Shown: positions 50,419-60,391, counted from the stretch's first letter. The stretch is DNA of 64,000 nt from Polaribacter sp. Hel_I_88 (GCF_000687935.1 NZ_JHZZ01000001.1:1674001-1738000), one strand, 5' to 3'. The notes: generated by a model not told the origin, from the sequence alone. Program-made: numbers and translations.

Positions 50419-51213
50419 ATGGATGTTTTAGAAGCAATAATTCTTGGAATAATTCAAGGATTAACCGAGTTTTTACCAGTATCCTCTAGTGGTCATTTAG
50501 AATTAGCAAAAGCCATTTTAGGCGATACTTCTGTGCCAGAAGAAAGTTTAACGTTTACAGTAGTTTTGCATTTTGCAACAGCTTTAAGTACGTTGGTTAT
50601 TTTTAGAAAAGAAGTTGCAGAAATTTTTAAAGGATTGTTTCAATTTAAATGGAATGATGAATTAAAATTCTCTCTAAAGATAATTATTTCTATGATTCCT
50701 GCAGTGATTGTAGGTTTACTTTTTGAAGAACAATTAGAATCTTTTTTCGGCGGAAAAATACTTTTAGTAGGAATTATGTTGCTAGTTACAGCAGTTTTAT
50801 TATTGTTGGCAGACAAAGCAAAAAACACCAATAAAGAAGTTTCTTTTTGGAATTCTGTAATTATCGGCATTTCGCAAGCCATAGCAATGTTACCAGGAAT
50901 TTCTAGATCTGGAGCAACCATATCCACCTCTGTTTTATTAGGAATTGATAGAACAAGAGCTGCACGTTTTTCTTTTTTGATGGTAGTTCCTTTAATTTTT
51001 GGAAAAATTGGTAAAGATGTTTTAAGTGGTGATTTAAACTTTCAATCCTCAGAAATGATCTCTATTTCAGCAGGTTTTATTGCGGCTTTTTTAGCAGGTT
51101 TATTAGCTTGTAAATGGATGATTGCAATCGTTAAAAAGAGTAAACTTTCTTACTTTTCAATCTATTGTGCAATAGTTGGTTTTATTGCTATTGGATACGC
51201 ACTTTTGAGTTAG
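50419..51213 (+). CDS. uppP: Undecaprenyl-diphosphatase
   Basis: 264 residues, about eight membrane helices. Catalytic motifs are GLTEFLPVSSSGHLEL near the N-terminus and MLPGISRSGATISTSVLLGIDRTRAARFSFLMVVPLI near residues 155-195. It recycles the C55 lipid carrier for peptidoglycan and glycan export, and gives bacitracin tolerance. Its TAG stop is the beginning of the second stem-forming repeat. Confidence 0.96.
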   Translation: MDVLEAIILGIIQGLTEFLPVSSSGHLELAKAILGDTSVPEESLTFTVVLHFATALSTLVIFRKEVAEIFKGLFQFKWNDELKFSLKIIISMIPAVIVGLLFEEQLESFFGGKILLVGIMLLVTAVLLLLADKAKNTNKEVSFWNSVIIGISQAIAMLPGISRSGATISTSVLLGIDRTRAARFSFLMVVPLIFGKIGKDVLSGDLNFQSSEMISISAGFIAAFLAGLLACKWMIAIVKKSKLSYFSIYCAIVGFIAIGYALLS

Positions 51214-51273
51214 TGAAACTCAATTTTTATGCATTATGCAGTAATTCATAAAAATTGTTAGTCGAATTAATCC
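51210..51273 (+). repeat. Stem-forming repeat at a stop codon, copy 2
   Basis: Starts TTAGTGAAACTCA at the uppP stop and ends TGTTAGTCGAATTAATCC. The stem is CAATTTTTATG (51221-51231) with CATAAAAATTG (51247-51257), 11 bp, perfect. It differs from copy 1 in sequence while keeping pairing. Confidence 0.7.
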
Positions 51274-51340
51274 TACAAAAAAGCAGAGTCTCTTTTAGAT
51301 TAAATTTATTACATAATTTACATTTTCACATTAAAATAAC

Positions 51341-52045
51341 TTGATATTGAGAACTGAAGAAGATTTTAAAAACGGTCAAGTTCTATTGATTGACAAACCT
51401 TTAGAGTGGACATCTTTCCAAGCCGTTAATAAATTGCGTTGGCACATCAAACAGCGATTTAAAATCAAAAAGATTAAAGTTGGTCATGCAGGAACTTTAG
51501 ATCCTTTAGCAACTGGTTTGTTAATTATTTGTACAGGTAAACAAACCAAAGAAATCAATACATATCAAGGTCAAGAAAAAGAATATACAGGCACTTTTAC
51601 AGTTGGTGAAACAACACCAAGTTACGATTTAGAAACAGAAATCGACGAAACGTATCCAACAGAACATCTAACAGAAGCCCTTTTAAAAGAAACTACAAAA
51701 CAGTTTATTGGCGCAATTCAGCAAAAGCCACCTATTTTTTCCGCAATTAAAAAGGATGGAAAACGTTTATACGAATTAGCTAGAAAAGGCGAAACTACCG
51801 AAATTAAATCGAGAGCTGTAACGATTACAGAGTTTGAAATCACTAATATAAACCTACCAAAAGTAGATTTTAGAGTAGTTTGTAGCAAAGGAACTTACAT
51901 TCGCTCTTTGGCGTTCGATTTTGGAAAAGCATTAAATTCAGGCGCACATTTATCAACCTTAAGAAGAACAAAAATTGGTGATTTTTCTGTTGAAAATGCA
52001 ACTTCTATTGAAGGTTTTATTGAGAGTTTGGGAGAACGTAGTTAA
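51341..52045 (+). CDS. truB: tRNA pseudouridine55 synthase
   Basis: 234 residues, TTG start. FKNGQVLLIDKPLEWTSFQAVNKLRW is followed by KIKVGHAGTLDPLATGLLIICTGKQTK, with the catalytic Asp in GTLDPLA. Further motifs are KEYTGTFTVGETTPSYDLE, QQKPPIFSAIKKDGKRLYELARKG and CSKGTYIRSLAFDFG. It makes pseudouridine 55 in the T loop of tRNAs. It is last in the ftsX-uppP cluster, separated from uppP by the repeat. Confidence 0.96.
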   Translation: MILRTEEDFKNGQVLLIDKPLEWTSFQAVNKLRWHIKQRFKIKKIKVGHAGTLDPLATGLLIICTGKQTKEINTYQGQEKEYTGTFTVGETTPSYDLETEIDETYPTEHLTEALLKETTKQFIGAIQQKPPIFSAIKKDGKRLYELARKGETTEIKSRAVTITEFEITNINLPKVDFRVVCSKGTYIRSLAFDFGKALNSGAHLSTLRRTKIGDFSVENATSIEGFIESLGERS

Positions 52046-52212
52046 TTTTATTTTATTCCAATTATTTATTCTTTAAACCTTTACTTTTAAAAAATCTTGT
52101 TAATCTACTGTTGGTTGGGTATGTTCTGTGTTTGGTCATATTGTTGAAAATAAGTGCAGTCACAAATAAAATTAATGTTCCATTTTGGATTAGGAATAAA
52201 CTATTTATGTTT

Positions 52213-52659
52213 TTACCATCTTTTTTCTAATTCATCAAAATTCCTTTCATAAAAAAATAAAAAGGCATCAAATGCATCTTTTTTCGTTTGTTCAGGTATT
52301 ACACTACAAAAATCTTTATCATAAAAATCGTATTGAACAAGACCTAACCATTTTGTCTTTTTTCGAGTTATTGGTCTTTTAAAACAAACGTAAAATTCAT
52401 ATTCGTCTAATTCACCAACTATTGAAACTGATATTCCTTTTCCATCATTATCATCTAAATTTATTGATGGTGAGCGATGAACTTGAATTTCGTTCGCACA
52501 TAATTGCAACTTCAATAAATTTTCCCATTCAAAATTTTCAAACTTTTGAATAAACTCATCTTTTGTTAAAAGTTGTTCATTCAATTCATAAGATTTCAAG
52601 GGATGAGATTCAGAATATTTTAGTTTCATTTTCGGTTCTTTAAATGTTTGCCAACTCAT
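52213..52659 (-). CDS. Hypothetical cytosolic protein
   Basis: 148 residues from MSWQTFKEPKM; a second ATG 10 codons later (52629) could also serve. No signal peptide or membrane segment. A beta-rich centre (GKGISVSIVGELDEYEFYVCFKRPITRKKTKWLGL) is followed by an aromatic helix (KKDAFDAFLFFYERNFDELEKRW). The acidic small-protein look resembles immunity-type proteins, but no toxin gene is near. I do not recognise the family. Confidence 0.55.
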   Translation of the reverse strand: MSWQTFKEPKMKLKYSESHPLKSYELNEQLLTKDEFIQKFENFEWENLLKLQLCANEIQVHRSPSINLDDNDGKGISVSIVGELDEYEFYVCFKRPITRKKTKWLGLVQYDFYDKDFCSVIPEQTKKDAFDAFLFFYERNFDELEKRW

Positions 52660-52730
52660 TATTTGAATTATATAAAATCAAATATAACAGTTTTCAAAGC
52701 AATTTAAAGGAAATGAAAACCTTTTACAAA

Positions 52731-53516
52731 CTAAATAATCTTAATCTCAAAAGAATCTCTATCATTTAAAAAACCCAATTTTTCTCTAATTGCTTTTTGA
52801 TTCGATTTTACTAAAGTTGCTTTTACTATACCAACCTTATTTTTGGGTAAATTAGAGAGTTCTTCACCCAAATAATCTATCACTAAAGAATTTCCTGAAT
52901 ATTCGTAATCATTGGCATCTTTTCCAGTTCTATTAATACCAATTGTGTAACTCATATTCTCAATAGCTCTTGCTTTTAAAAGCGTTTCCCAAGCTTTAAT
53001 TCTGGTAACTGGCCAATTTGCCATAAAAATTAACAAATCGTAATTTTCTGTGTTTCTTGCCCAAACAGGAAAACGTAAATCGTAACAAATTAAAGGGCAA
53101 ATTCGCCAACCTTTATAAGTTACAATCAATTTTTTATCTCCAGAATTGTAGGCTTTATGTTCACCAGCCAAGGTAAACGAATGTCGTTTGTCATAGGTTT
53201 CTGTTTTTCCTGAAGGATGCACAAAAACCAAGCGATTGTTGTATTTGTTATTGTCTTCAATAACCAAACTACCAGTAATGGCAACTTGTTTTTTTGATGC
53301 CAATTTTTGCATCCAAGTAATGGTTTCTCCGTCCATTTTTTCTGCAACTTTTTCAGGATTCATGGTAAAACCGGTGGTGAACATTTCCGGCAAAACAACC
53401 AAATCTGTACTTGCTGACAAACTCTTTATGTGTTCTTCAAAAAAAGCACGATTTTTTGCAGGATTTTCCCAAATTAAATCTGCTTGAATTCCGACAATTT
53501 GTAGTTCATTTTGCAT
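52731..53516 (-). CDS. Nitrilase-superfamily amidase (YafV / omega-amidase type)
   Basis: 261 residues from the ATG at 53516; a TTG directly before is not needed. The catalytic triad is visible: Glu44 in LVVLPEMFTTGF, Lys110 in ETYDKRHSF and Cys144 in CPLICYDLRFPVWARN. LPEMFTTGFTMNPE is typical for the YafV branch, which hydrolyses alpha-ketoglutaramate and related metabolites as a repair enzyme. It is divergent from the nuclease gene at 53595, with 78 bases between them. Confidence 0.9.
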   Translation of the reverse strand: MQNELQIVGIQADLIWENPAKNRAFFEEHIKSLSASTDLVVLPEMFTTGFTMNPEKVAEKMDGETITWMQKLASKKQVAITGSLVIEDNNKYNNRLVFVHPSGKTETYDKRHSFTLAGEHKAYNSGDKKLIVTYKGWRICPLICYDLRFPVWARNTENYDLLIFMANWPVTRIKAWETLLKARAIENMSYTIGINRTGKDANDYEYSGNSLVIDYLGEELSNLPKNKVGIVKATLVKSNQKAIREKLGFLNDRDSFEIKII

Positions 53517-53594
53517 CAAAATAAATTTAAAGATTATAGAAGTATAAAAGTAAGTTTTTGTAATTTAGGAAATCAAAATTATGCCAAAAATTCT

Positions 53595-56333
53595 ATGCAA
53601 TCTTTTATTTCAGAAACGATAGATGATATTTTAAAAACTACAAATTCTTTTGAGGATGTTGTTTTTATTTTGCCATCACAAAGAGCCAAAGTCTTTGTAA
53701 AACAAACTTTTAAAGATAAAATTTCGGTAGGGTTTTTACCAGAAATGCTAAATATAGAACAATTTATTCAGCAAATTTCTGGCGTTCAAAAAGCAGATAA
53801 TATTCAGTTGTTGTTTCATTTTTATACGATTTATAAAAGCGTTGAGCAAACTCCAGATTCTTTTGATACGTTTTCTTCTTGGGCATTAACAGTGTTGCAA
53901 GATTTTAATGAAATTGATCAGCACTTAATCAACACAAAAGGTATTTTCACCTATTTAAGAGATATTGAACGCCTTAAAAAATGGTCTGTAAATGGTACGT
54001 TTACAGAAACAGCTTTGATAAAAGATCATTATTCTTTTTTAGAAAAACTGAACATTTATTATGATGCTTTTTATACATTTTTGTTAGCTGAAAACATCGG
54101 TTATCAAGGTTTAATGTACAGAGAAGCTTGTAAAAAAGTTGATGAATTTTTAGCTAAAAACACCAATAAAAAATTCTTTTTTATCGGTTTTAATGCGTTG
54201 AATAAAGCTGAAGAATTCCTATTTCAAAAAACATTGCAAAATGGAATTTCAGAAATTTATTGGGATTTAGATGAAACTTTTTTCAAGTCTAATCATCAAG
54301 CAGGAAAATTTATCAGAAAATATAAAAGTAGTTGGAATTATTATGATAAAAACGAAATAAAACTTTTAGGTGATACCTTTTCTGCTGCAAAAAAGATTCA
54401 AGTTATTGGTGCTGCAAAAAATAATACGCAGATAAAATATACTGGAGAAATTTTAGAAAAAATTACCGATTTTAAAAACACAGCTTTGGTTTTAGCTGAT
54501 GAAACTTTGTTGCCTGTTACCTTAAATTCGTTGCCCAAAAATGTTGATGCCATTAATATTACAATGGGGTATCCTTTAAAAGATATCCCAACAACGAGTT
54601 TGTTATTTTCTATTTTTCAGTTGTTTATTTCGCAAGAAAAATTACAGAAAAGTAGCTTAAATGAGTTTTATTATAAAGATGTAATTCGTTTTTTTAAGCA
54701 TCAATCTATTTATGGTTTAATTGCTAAGATTGATAATTTTACGGAAACAATCGCAAAAGATAATCAGACTTTTATTGCAAAAAATCATTTGGACGATTTG
54801 CTAAAAGAAGAAAAATCGGAAGTAAAAAATATCATTTTAAACCTGTTTAAACCTTTTGATTCTGTTGAAAATTTTATAGATAGAATACTGACTTTAATCG
54901 ACCTTTTAAAAGTGGAGGTAAATCCTTTAGAAAAAGAATATTTATTTAGATTTTATACTGTTTTTACGCAGTTGCAAGCTTTGCAAAATGAGTTTCATTA
55001 TTTTACCGATTTAAAAACCTTATCGTTATTTTTTAATCAGTTAATAGCTTCAGAAAGTTTGTCTTTTCAAGGAGAACCTTTAAAAGGTTTACAGTTGATG
55101 GGAATGTTAGAAACACGTGTTTTAGATTTTGAAAACATCATTTTAGTGTCTGCCAACGAAGGTGTTTTGCCTGCCAATAGTCAACAAAATACGTTTATTC
55201 CTTTTGATGTAAAAGTGGAATATGGTTTGCCAACGTATAGAGAAAAAGATGCTATTTTTTCGTATCACTTTTTTAGGTTGATGCAAAGAGCAAAAAACGT
55301 TTTTATTTTATACAACACAGAACATGATATTTTTGGAAGTGGTGAAAAAAGTAGATTTGTAACGCAATTAGAAATGATGAGAACAGATATTGTTCAGAAA
55401 ATTATTTCACCAAAAGTTGTCGCACAAAATGCCGAATTAAAAACCATCGAAAAAAATGAGTTAGTTTTTAATCGACTAAAAGAATTAGGAAAAGCTGGTT
55501 TTTCACCTTCTTCTTTAACTAATTATTTATACAATCCTGTTGCTTTTTACAAACAGAAAATAGTACGAATCAAGGAATTTGATGATGTTGAAGAAACAGT
55601 TGCTTACAATACCTTAGGAACTGTTGTGCACGAAACTTTAGATGAGTTGTACAAACCTTTTATGGGTGAATTTTTAAAGGTTGATAATGTATCATCCATG
55701 GAAAAAATTGCTAAGGATTTAGTTTCGAAACATTTTAAAATCCATTTCAAAAATGGAGATATTTCTACAGGACAAAACCGATTAATTTTTGAAGTTGCTA
55801 ACAGATTTGTAACGAACTTTTTATCCAAAGAAAAAGACTTGGTTAAAGACGAGCATAATCAACTAAAAATAATTGCTACAGAAGAAAATTTATCAGCAGA
55901 AATAGTTATTGAAGGGTTTGAATTTCCTGTAAAAATTCATGGAAATGTAGATAGAGTTGATGAGCTAAATGGCGAAATTAGAATTATTGATTACAAATCT
56001 GGAATGGTTCAAGCTAGTGAATTAAAAGTGCTAGATTTTGAGAAATTAAGAGAAAAAGAACAATTTAAAGCCATTCAAGTTTTAATGTATGCGTATTGTT
56101 ATGCCCAAGAAAAAAAGTTTGATTTTTCTAAAAACTTAAAAGCTGGAATTTATTCGTTTAAAAATTTAAATAGTGGCTTTTTACCTATCAATTTTTCATC
56201 AAATTATAGAAATCCTGAAACCACAATTACACAAGAAAAACTAGACGAATTTATTGAAGAATTAAAAAGTTACCTTAAAGAAATATATGATTTAGAAACT
56301 CCTTTTATAGAACCTGCAGATTTAAAGTATTAA
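53595..56333 (+). CDS. PD-(D/E)XK nuclease-family protein (AddB-like)
   Basis: 912 residues from the ATG at 53595; upstream in-frame codons overlap the promoter of the amidase. The N-terminal 600 residues resemble the inactivated helicase fold of AddB (DVVFILPSQRAKVFVKQTF, then MGMLETRVLDFENIILVSANEGVLPA). The C-terminal nuclease (about 640-905) has GTVVHETLDEL and DRVDELNGEIRIIDYKSG, the PDDEXK_1 motif. AddB works with the AddA helicase in double-strand break repair. No addA is next to it in this window. A Cys cluster for an FeS site is not visible. Confidence 0.85.
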   Translation: MQSFISETIDDILKTTNSFEDVVFILPSQRAKVFVKQTFKDKISVGFLPEMLNIEQFIQQISGVQKADNIQLLFHFYTIYKSVEQTPDSFDTFSSWALTVLQDFNEIDQHLINTKGIFTYLRDIERLKKWSVNGTFTETALIKDHYSFLEKLNIYYDAFYTFLLAENIGYQGLMYREACKKVDEFLAKNTNKKFFFIGFNALNKAEEFLFQKTLQNGISEIYWDLDETFFKSNHQAGKFIRKYKSSWNYYDKNEIKLLGDTFSAAKKIQVIGAAKNNTQIKYTGEILEKITDFKNTALVLADETLLPVTLNSLPKNVDAINITMGYPLKDIPTTSLLFSIFQLFISQEKLQKSSLNEFYYKDVIRFFKHQSIYGLIAKIDNFTETIAKDNQTFIAKNHLDDLLKEEKSEVKNIILNLFKPFDSVENFIDRILTLIDLLKVEVNPLEKEYLFRFYTVFTQLQALQNEFHYFTDLKTLSLFFNQLIASESLSFQGEPLKGLQLMGMLETRVLDFENIILVSANEGVLPANSQQNTFIPFDVKVEYGLPTYREKDAIFSYHFFRLMQRAKNVFILYNTEHDIFGSGEKSRFVTQLEMMRTDIVQKIISPKVVAQNAELKTIEKNELVFNRLKELGKAGFSPSSLTNYLYNPVAFYKQKIVRIKEFDDVEETVAYNTLGTVVHETLDELYKPFMGEFLKVDNVSSMEKIAKDLVSKHFKIHFKNGDISTGQNRLIFEVANRFVTNFLSKEKDLVKDEHNQLKIIATEENLSAEIVIEGFEFPVKIHGNVDRVDELNGEIRIIDYKSGMVQASELKVLDFEKLREKEQFKAIQVLMYAYCYAQEKKFDFSKNLKAGIYSFKNLNSGFLPINFSSNYRNPETTITQEKLDEFIEELKSYLKEIYDLETPFIEPADLKY

Positions 56334-56343
56334 GGTTTTAGTT

Positions 56344-56889
56344 TTATTTATACACTTCTAACATACTATCTATTTTTGGTCTCCAATAATCGATTTTTGC
56401 TTTTCTTGATGAATGGAAATTATAAATACTATCATCAATTTTCAGTAATTCTACGTAAATTCTGTCTCCAATTTTTTCTAAATCAGCATATGATTTGTCA
56501 TCATTATATTTGACTTTATTGATTTCATGATTAAATTTTCTTGCAAAACTTTCAAATAAATCAAATCGTAATTTTTGTAATTTCATCAGATCTTTAAAAT
56601 TTGTAGTATCCTTTATCCATGATTTATTTTGGTCAAACAAAGCTCTAACTTCAGCATCTTTTAAATTTGTAGTTTTAAGATAAAATCCATGAAACCATGA
56701 TTCGTTTAAATCAGAATTTAAATTTGGTTTTGCTTTAAAATCAGATGGTTTTATTTCCAAATTTTCAGACCAAAATATTACATGTTTTTTAAGAAAATAA
56801 TATTGAATTTGAATCCGTGTATTCCAATAAGTAAATCCAATTATGATAACTGAAATTATGGTTATAATAATTTTTCGGGTTTTGGTCAT
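56344..56889 (-). CDS. Membrane-anchored hypothetical protein
   Basis: 181 residues from the ATG at 56889 (MTKTRKIIITII); the frame continues 14 codons upstream but without a better start. One N-terminal helix (about 6-25) anchors the protein. The rest is charged and soluble, with paired helices (FKDLMKLQKLRFDLFESFARKFN, KIDYWRPKIDSMLEVYK). No family recognised. It is convergent with the AddB-like gene and behind the DUF2723 terminator. Confidence 0.6.
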   Translation of the reverse strand: MTKTRKIIITIISVIIIGFTYWNTRIQIQYYFLKKHVIFWSENLEIKPSDFKAKPNLNSDLNESWFHGFYLKTTNLKDAEVRALFDQNKSWIKDTTNFKDLMKLQKLRFDLFESFARKFNHEINKVKYNDDKSYADLEKIGDRIYVELLKIDDSIYNFHSSRKAKIDYWRPKIDSMLEVYK

Positions 56890-56921
56890 AATTATACACA
56901 ACTGATATCTGAGTAGAAAAC

Positions 56922-56955
56922 AAAAAACCACAAACTTTACTGTTTGTGGTTTTTT
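56922..56955 (-). terminator. Terminator after the DUF2723 gene
   Basis: AAAAAACCACAAAC (56922-56935) pairs with GTTTGTGGTTTTTT (56942-56955), loop of six. It is symmetric but lies directly after the minus-strand gene that ends at 56965. Confidence 0.9.
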
Positions 56956-56964
56956 AAAATTTAA

Positions 56965-59900
56965 TTATTGGTTTAAATCTTTTTCTTCACTTTCTTGAGG
57001 AAAAATATGATTAAACAGGCCAAGTGTTTTATTATATTCTTCTTGTATTTCTATGACAAATTCTCGGTCATTATCATATTGCCTAACTTGGTCTACAATA
57101 CCTCTGTATAAATATCTAAACGTTAAATCGAACTCTTCATAAACCATCTCAAAATCTTCTTCATCAAAAGTGCTAAACCAAACTAACTTCTCTTTAAATA
57201 AGCGAATTAAATCTTCGGCAGTTTCTCTTCCTTTTTTCTGATCGCCCAACATGTAATACATTTCTGGGTATTCCATTGATAAACTATAATGATCAAAATC
57301 TTCAATTGGCATTTTGTCTATAGATAAATCTAAAATTTCCAAAGCTTTAATAGTATCGCCTTCCATTGCAAAAGCAGATGATAAACGCATTAAACTATTT
57401 CTTAAAGAAATGGCATTTCTTTTGGTTTGTTCATCTAAATAAATCTTACCATCGTTAATGTTTCTCCAATTCCATTTTTGAACATTATTGTACATTTTTT
57501 CGGTATCAATTCTACCAATATCAAACAAACTTAATTCGCGAATTACCTGTCCATTTTCGTTATAAATTTTGGTTGGAGTTTTAATTGGTACAAATTTAAA
57601 AGCAACACCATCTAATTGTAAATAATCTTTTAGCCAAATATATTCGCTATCTGTATTTGAACCACCTGTAAAATAAATTGGTTGTTTCCAATCGAAATTA
57701 TTTAAAATATCGAGCATTAAAATGGTATTTTTACCAAGAGCTCTATCAATAGTAATATCAATATAAGGCACAATTAAATCTGCATCTTTTTGAGCCACAA
57801 TTCCATATTTTAAAGCATTTTCTTTATTTACAGGAATTCTTATTTTATTGGTTGGTAATATTTTCTCTGGATTTCCATCTTCATCTAAATCATAGAAAGT
57901 ACGTTTGCTATCACTTCTAATCCACTTCATAAAATTATCTAATTCTAAAACAGAATCTTTTAACTGAGGAAATATTTCAGGAAAATAATAAGCAACATCT
58001 AAGGTTCCATATTTATATTCATCATGTGTTAATTGTGATGGAATTGGAGCTGCTTTATACGTTTTTCGTTTCATTTGGTCTATGTACCAATCTGTTTGAA
58101 AAAGACTTGTATTGATCAACTTAACATCGGTTCTAACACCTTCTACCTCTTGCATATACCAAAGAGGAAATGTATCATTATCGCCAATGGTAAACATAAT
58201 TGCATTAGGATCTGTACTTTCTAAATAGGCTTGCGCATTTAAGTGTGTTGTATATCTGTTAGATCTATCATGATCATCCCAATTTTGATACGCCATTAAA
58301 GTTGGTACTGCAAGCAAGCAAGCAATGCTAACTGTCATTGCCATTTGCTTTCTAGAAGCCATATACTTTAAATATTCATACAAGGCAAGTACACCAAAAC
58401 CAACCCAAATTGCAAAAATGTAAAAACTACCTACCACAGCATAATCACGTTCTCTTGGCTCAAAAGGTTTTGGGTTTGTGTAAAATATAATGGCAAAACC
58501 TGTAAAGGCAAAGAATAAAAAGAGTGTAAAAAAGTTCTTTTTATCCCATTTTATCTGAAAGAACAAGCCAATAAGTCCTAATATTAAGGGAAGAAAATAA
58601 TAGGTGTTTCGCCCTTTATTTAATAAAGCTTGCCAAGGTAGCATTTTTTGTGAACCTAATCTTGCTTCATCAACAACATCAATTCCACTGATCCAGTTTC
58701 CATTATAAATGTCTAAATTTCCTTGAATATCATTTTGACGCCCAACAAAATTCCACATAAAATAACGTCCATACATGTAGCCAAATTGATAGCTCATCAT
58801 AAACTTTATGTTTTCTGCAAACGTTGGTCTTCTTTGGCTATTTTCTGGAATTCCTGCAATTCTTTTGTACATTTTTTCTGATGCAGGGTTCACCATTCTT
58901 GGTATAAAACCTTTGTGTTTATCAGAATAATTAGGCAAAACATCTTTGTAAACATTTACAATTACATATTTACCATCTTTTTTCTCATATTTTGGTTTAT
59001 CATCTCTTGTAGGGTTATTTCTGTTTCTTTCATCACTATACTTATTAGAGTAATAAGTATCATAAAAAACATTGGCATCTCCATATTGTTCACGCTCATA
59101 ATATGCAAGTAATTCACGCGCACTTGAAGGATTGTTTTCGTTGATGGTTGTGTTGGCATTTGCTCTAATTGGTAACATCATCCAAGAAGAAAAACCAATC
59201 ATAATAAATAGTAAAGAAAGAATTAAAGTATTTGCAGTTAATTTGTTCTTTTTTCGGGTGTATTTTAATCCGAAGAAAAATAAGGCAACCAAAATAATGG
59301 CAGCAATAATACTTCCTGAATTATAAGGTAAACCAACTGTATTTATAAAGAATAATTCTGATGCACTAAAGAATTTTAGTGTAAAAGGAAAAATGAACTT
59401 AAAGACCAATACCAATACTAAAACTGAAAATACAGTAGCAATTGCAGAAGTTGTAAAGTTGATGTTTTTATACGTTTTAAAGAAGTACAACATTACTATT
59501 GCAGGAATTACCAACAATGAAAGTATGTGAACTCCAAACGATAAACCAACTACAAAACTAATTAAAACCAGCCATTTGTTGCCTCTAGCTGTATATATTT
59601 CTCTTTCCCATTTTAAGGCTAACCAAAATAATAATGCCATTAAAAATGATGACATTGCATACACTTCACCTTCTACAGCACTAAACCAAAAACTATCTGA
59701 AAATGTATAGGTTAAAGAACCAACCAAGCTACTACCTAAAATAGCAAGTCTCTTTCCTTTAGAAATATTACCAGTTTTAGCGGCTAATTTAGCAGCTAAA
59801 TTGCTAATGGTCCAAAACATAAATAAAATGGTAAATGCACTAGCCAACGCAGACATGAAGTTAACCATTTTACCAATTTCTGTTACATCTGTTGTAAACA

Positions 59901-60102
59901 TTGCAAAAAATGCACCTAACATTTGAAAAAGAGGTGCTCCTGGAGGATGCCCAACTTCTAACTTTACAGAGGTCGCAATATATTCTCCTACATCCCAAGC
60001 ACTAACAGTAGGCTCTATTGTAAGCGAGTAGGTAATTAAGGCAATAGCAAATGTAATCCACCCTAAGATGATATTCCATTTTTTAAATTTTTGTGGCGTC
60101 AT
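56965..60102 (-). CDS. DUF2723 multi-pass membrane protein, probable glycosyltransferase
   Basis: 1045 residues. About 12 membrane helices fill residues 10-600. The family signature stands at the start: YSLTIEPTVSAWDVGEYIATSVKLEVGHPPGAPLFQMLGAFF. The acidic DxGEY part is the site found in GT-C-type mannosyltransferases. The C-terminal half (about 620-1045) is soluble and ends in TPR-like helices (EGDTIKALEILDLSIDKMP). DUF2723 proteins are ubiquitous in Bacteroidetes and thought to glycosylate exported proteins with lipid-linked donors. No operon partner is visible. Confidence 0.9.
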   Translation of the reverse strand: MTPQKFKKWNIILGWITFAIALITYSLTIEPTVSAWDVGEYIATSVKLEVGHPPGAPLFQMLGAFFAMFTTDVTEIGKMVNFMSALASAFTILFMFWTISNLAAKLAAKTGNISKGKRLAILGSSLVGSLTYTFSDSFWFSAVEGEVYAMSSFLMALLFWLALKWEREIYTARGNKWLVLISFVVGLSFGVHILSLLVIPAIVMLYFFKTYKNINFTTSAIATVFSVLVLVLVFKFIFPFTLKFFSASELFFINTVGLPYNSGSIIAAIILVALFFFGLKYTRKKNKLTANTLILSLLFIMIGFSSWMMLPIRANANTTINENNPSSARELLAYYEREQYGDANVFYDTYYSNKYSDERNRNNPTRDDKPKYEKKDGKYVIVNVYKDVLPNYSDKHKGFIPRMVNPASEKMYKRIAGIPENSQRRPTFAENIKFMMSYQFGYMYGRYFMWNFVGRQNDIQGNLDIYNGNWISGIDVVDEARLGSQKMLPWQALLNKGRNTYYFLPLILGLIGLFFQIKWDKKNFFTLFLFFAFTGFAIIFYTNPKPFEPRERDYAVVGSFYIFAIWVGFGVLALYEYLKYMASRKQMAMTVSIACLLAVPTLMAYQNWDDHDRSNRYTTHLNAQAYLESTDPNAIMFTIGDNDTFPLWYMQEVEGVRTDVKLINTSLFQTDWYIDQMKRKTYKAAPIPSQLTHDEYKYGTLDVAYYFPEIFPQLKDSVLELDNFMKWIRSDSKRTFYDLDEDGNPEKILPTNKIRIPVNKENALKYGIVAQKDADLIVPYIDITIDRALGKNTILMLDILNNFDWKQPIYFTGGSNTDSEYIWLKDYLQLDGVAFKFVPIKTPTKIYNENGQVIRELSLFDIGRIDTEKMYNNVQKWNWRNINDGKIYLDEQTKRNAISLRNSLMRLSSAFAMEGDTIKALEILDLSIDKMPIEDFDHYSLSMEYPEMYYMLGDQKKGRETAEDLIRLFKEKLVWFSTFDEEDFEMVYEEFDLTFRYLYRGIVDQVRQYDNDREFVIEIQEEYNKTLGLFNHIFPQESEEKDLNQ

Positions 60103-60226
60103 AGAATTAGGTAATAATCTTTGGGCGAATTTACTAATAAATATGATTAAAATTAAGTACTATCTGTTTTTCTAACAATTTATAACTTCATAAATCTTTG
60201 TTAACTATAAAATTTGTAAAAAAATG

Positions 60227-60257
60227 TTTGCAAATTTAAAAGAATGTATTAAATTTG
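60227..60257 (+). promoter_or_regulatory. Full promoter of tRNA-Gln
   Basis: TTTG (60227-60230), 19 bases, TAAATTTG (60250-60257), 17 bases before the mature tRNA end. Confidence 0.8.
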
Positions 60258-60274
60258 CATCCGCTAAGAAGCAC

Positions 60275-60346
60275 TGGCCCATGGTGTAATTGGTAACACA
60301 CCGGTTTTTGGTACCGACATTCAAGGTTCGAGTCCTTGTGGGCCAA
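60275..60346 (+). tRNA. tRNA-Gln, anticodon TTG
   Basis: 72 bases. Acceptor stem TGGCCCA with TGGGCCA, discriminator A. D arm around GTGTAATTGGTAACAC. Anticodon arm CCGGT-TTTTGGT-ACCGA with anticodon TTG; the outermost C/A pair is mismatched. T arm CAAGGTTCGAGTCCTTG. The CCA end is not encoded. A defence gene pair lies downstream, and tRNA genes are frequent integration sites. Confidence 0.95.
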
Positions 60347-60352
60347 CAAAAG

Positions 60353-60391
60353 TCCCTTTTAAACATTGATGTTTGAAAGGGATTGTTTTTT
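60353..60391 (+). terminator. Terminator after tRNA-Gln
   Basis: TCCCTTTTAAACAT (60353-60366) pairs with ATGTTTGAAAGGGA (60369-60382) with one weak pair, followed by a T run at 60386-60391. Confidence 0.85.

Noticed and set aside
49101..51265. GTTAGTT in the stop-codon repeats as an integron attC site
   Set aside because: The core does not fit GTTRRRY and its RYYYAAC partner, and no integrase or cassette array is present.
53511..53594. N-terminal extension of the AddB-like protein from TTG 53511
   Set aside because: It overlaps the amidase start and the promoter gap. The ATG at 53595 begins a natural helix.
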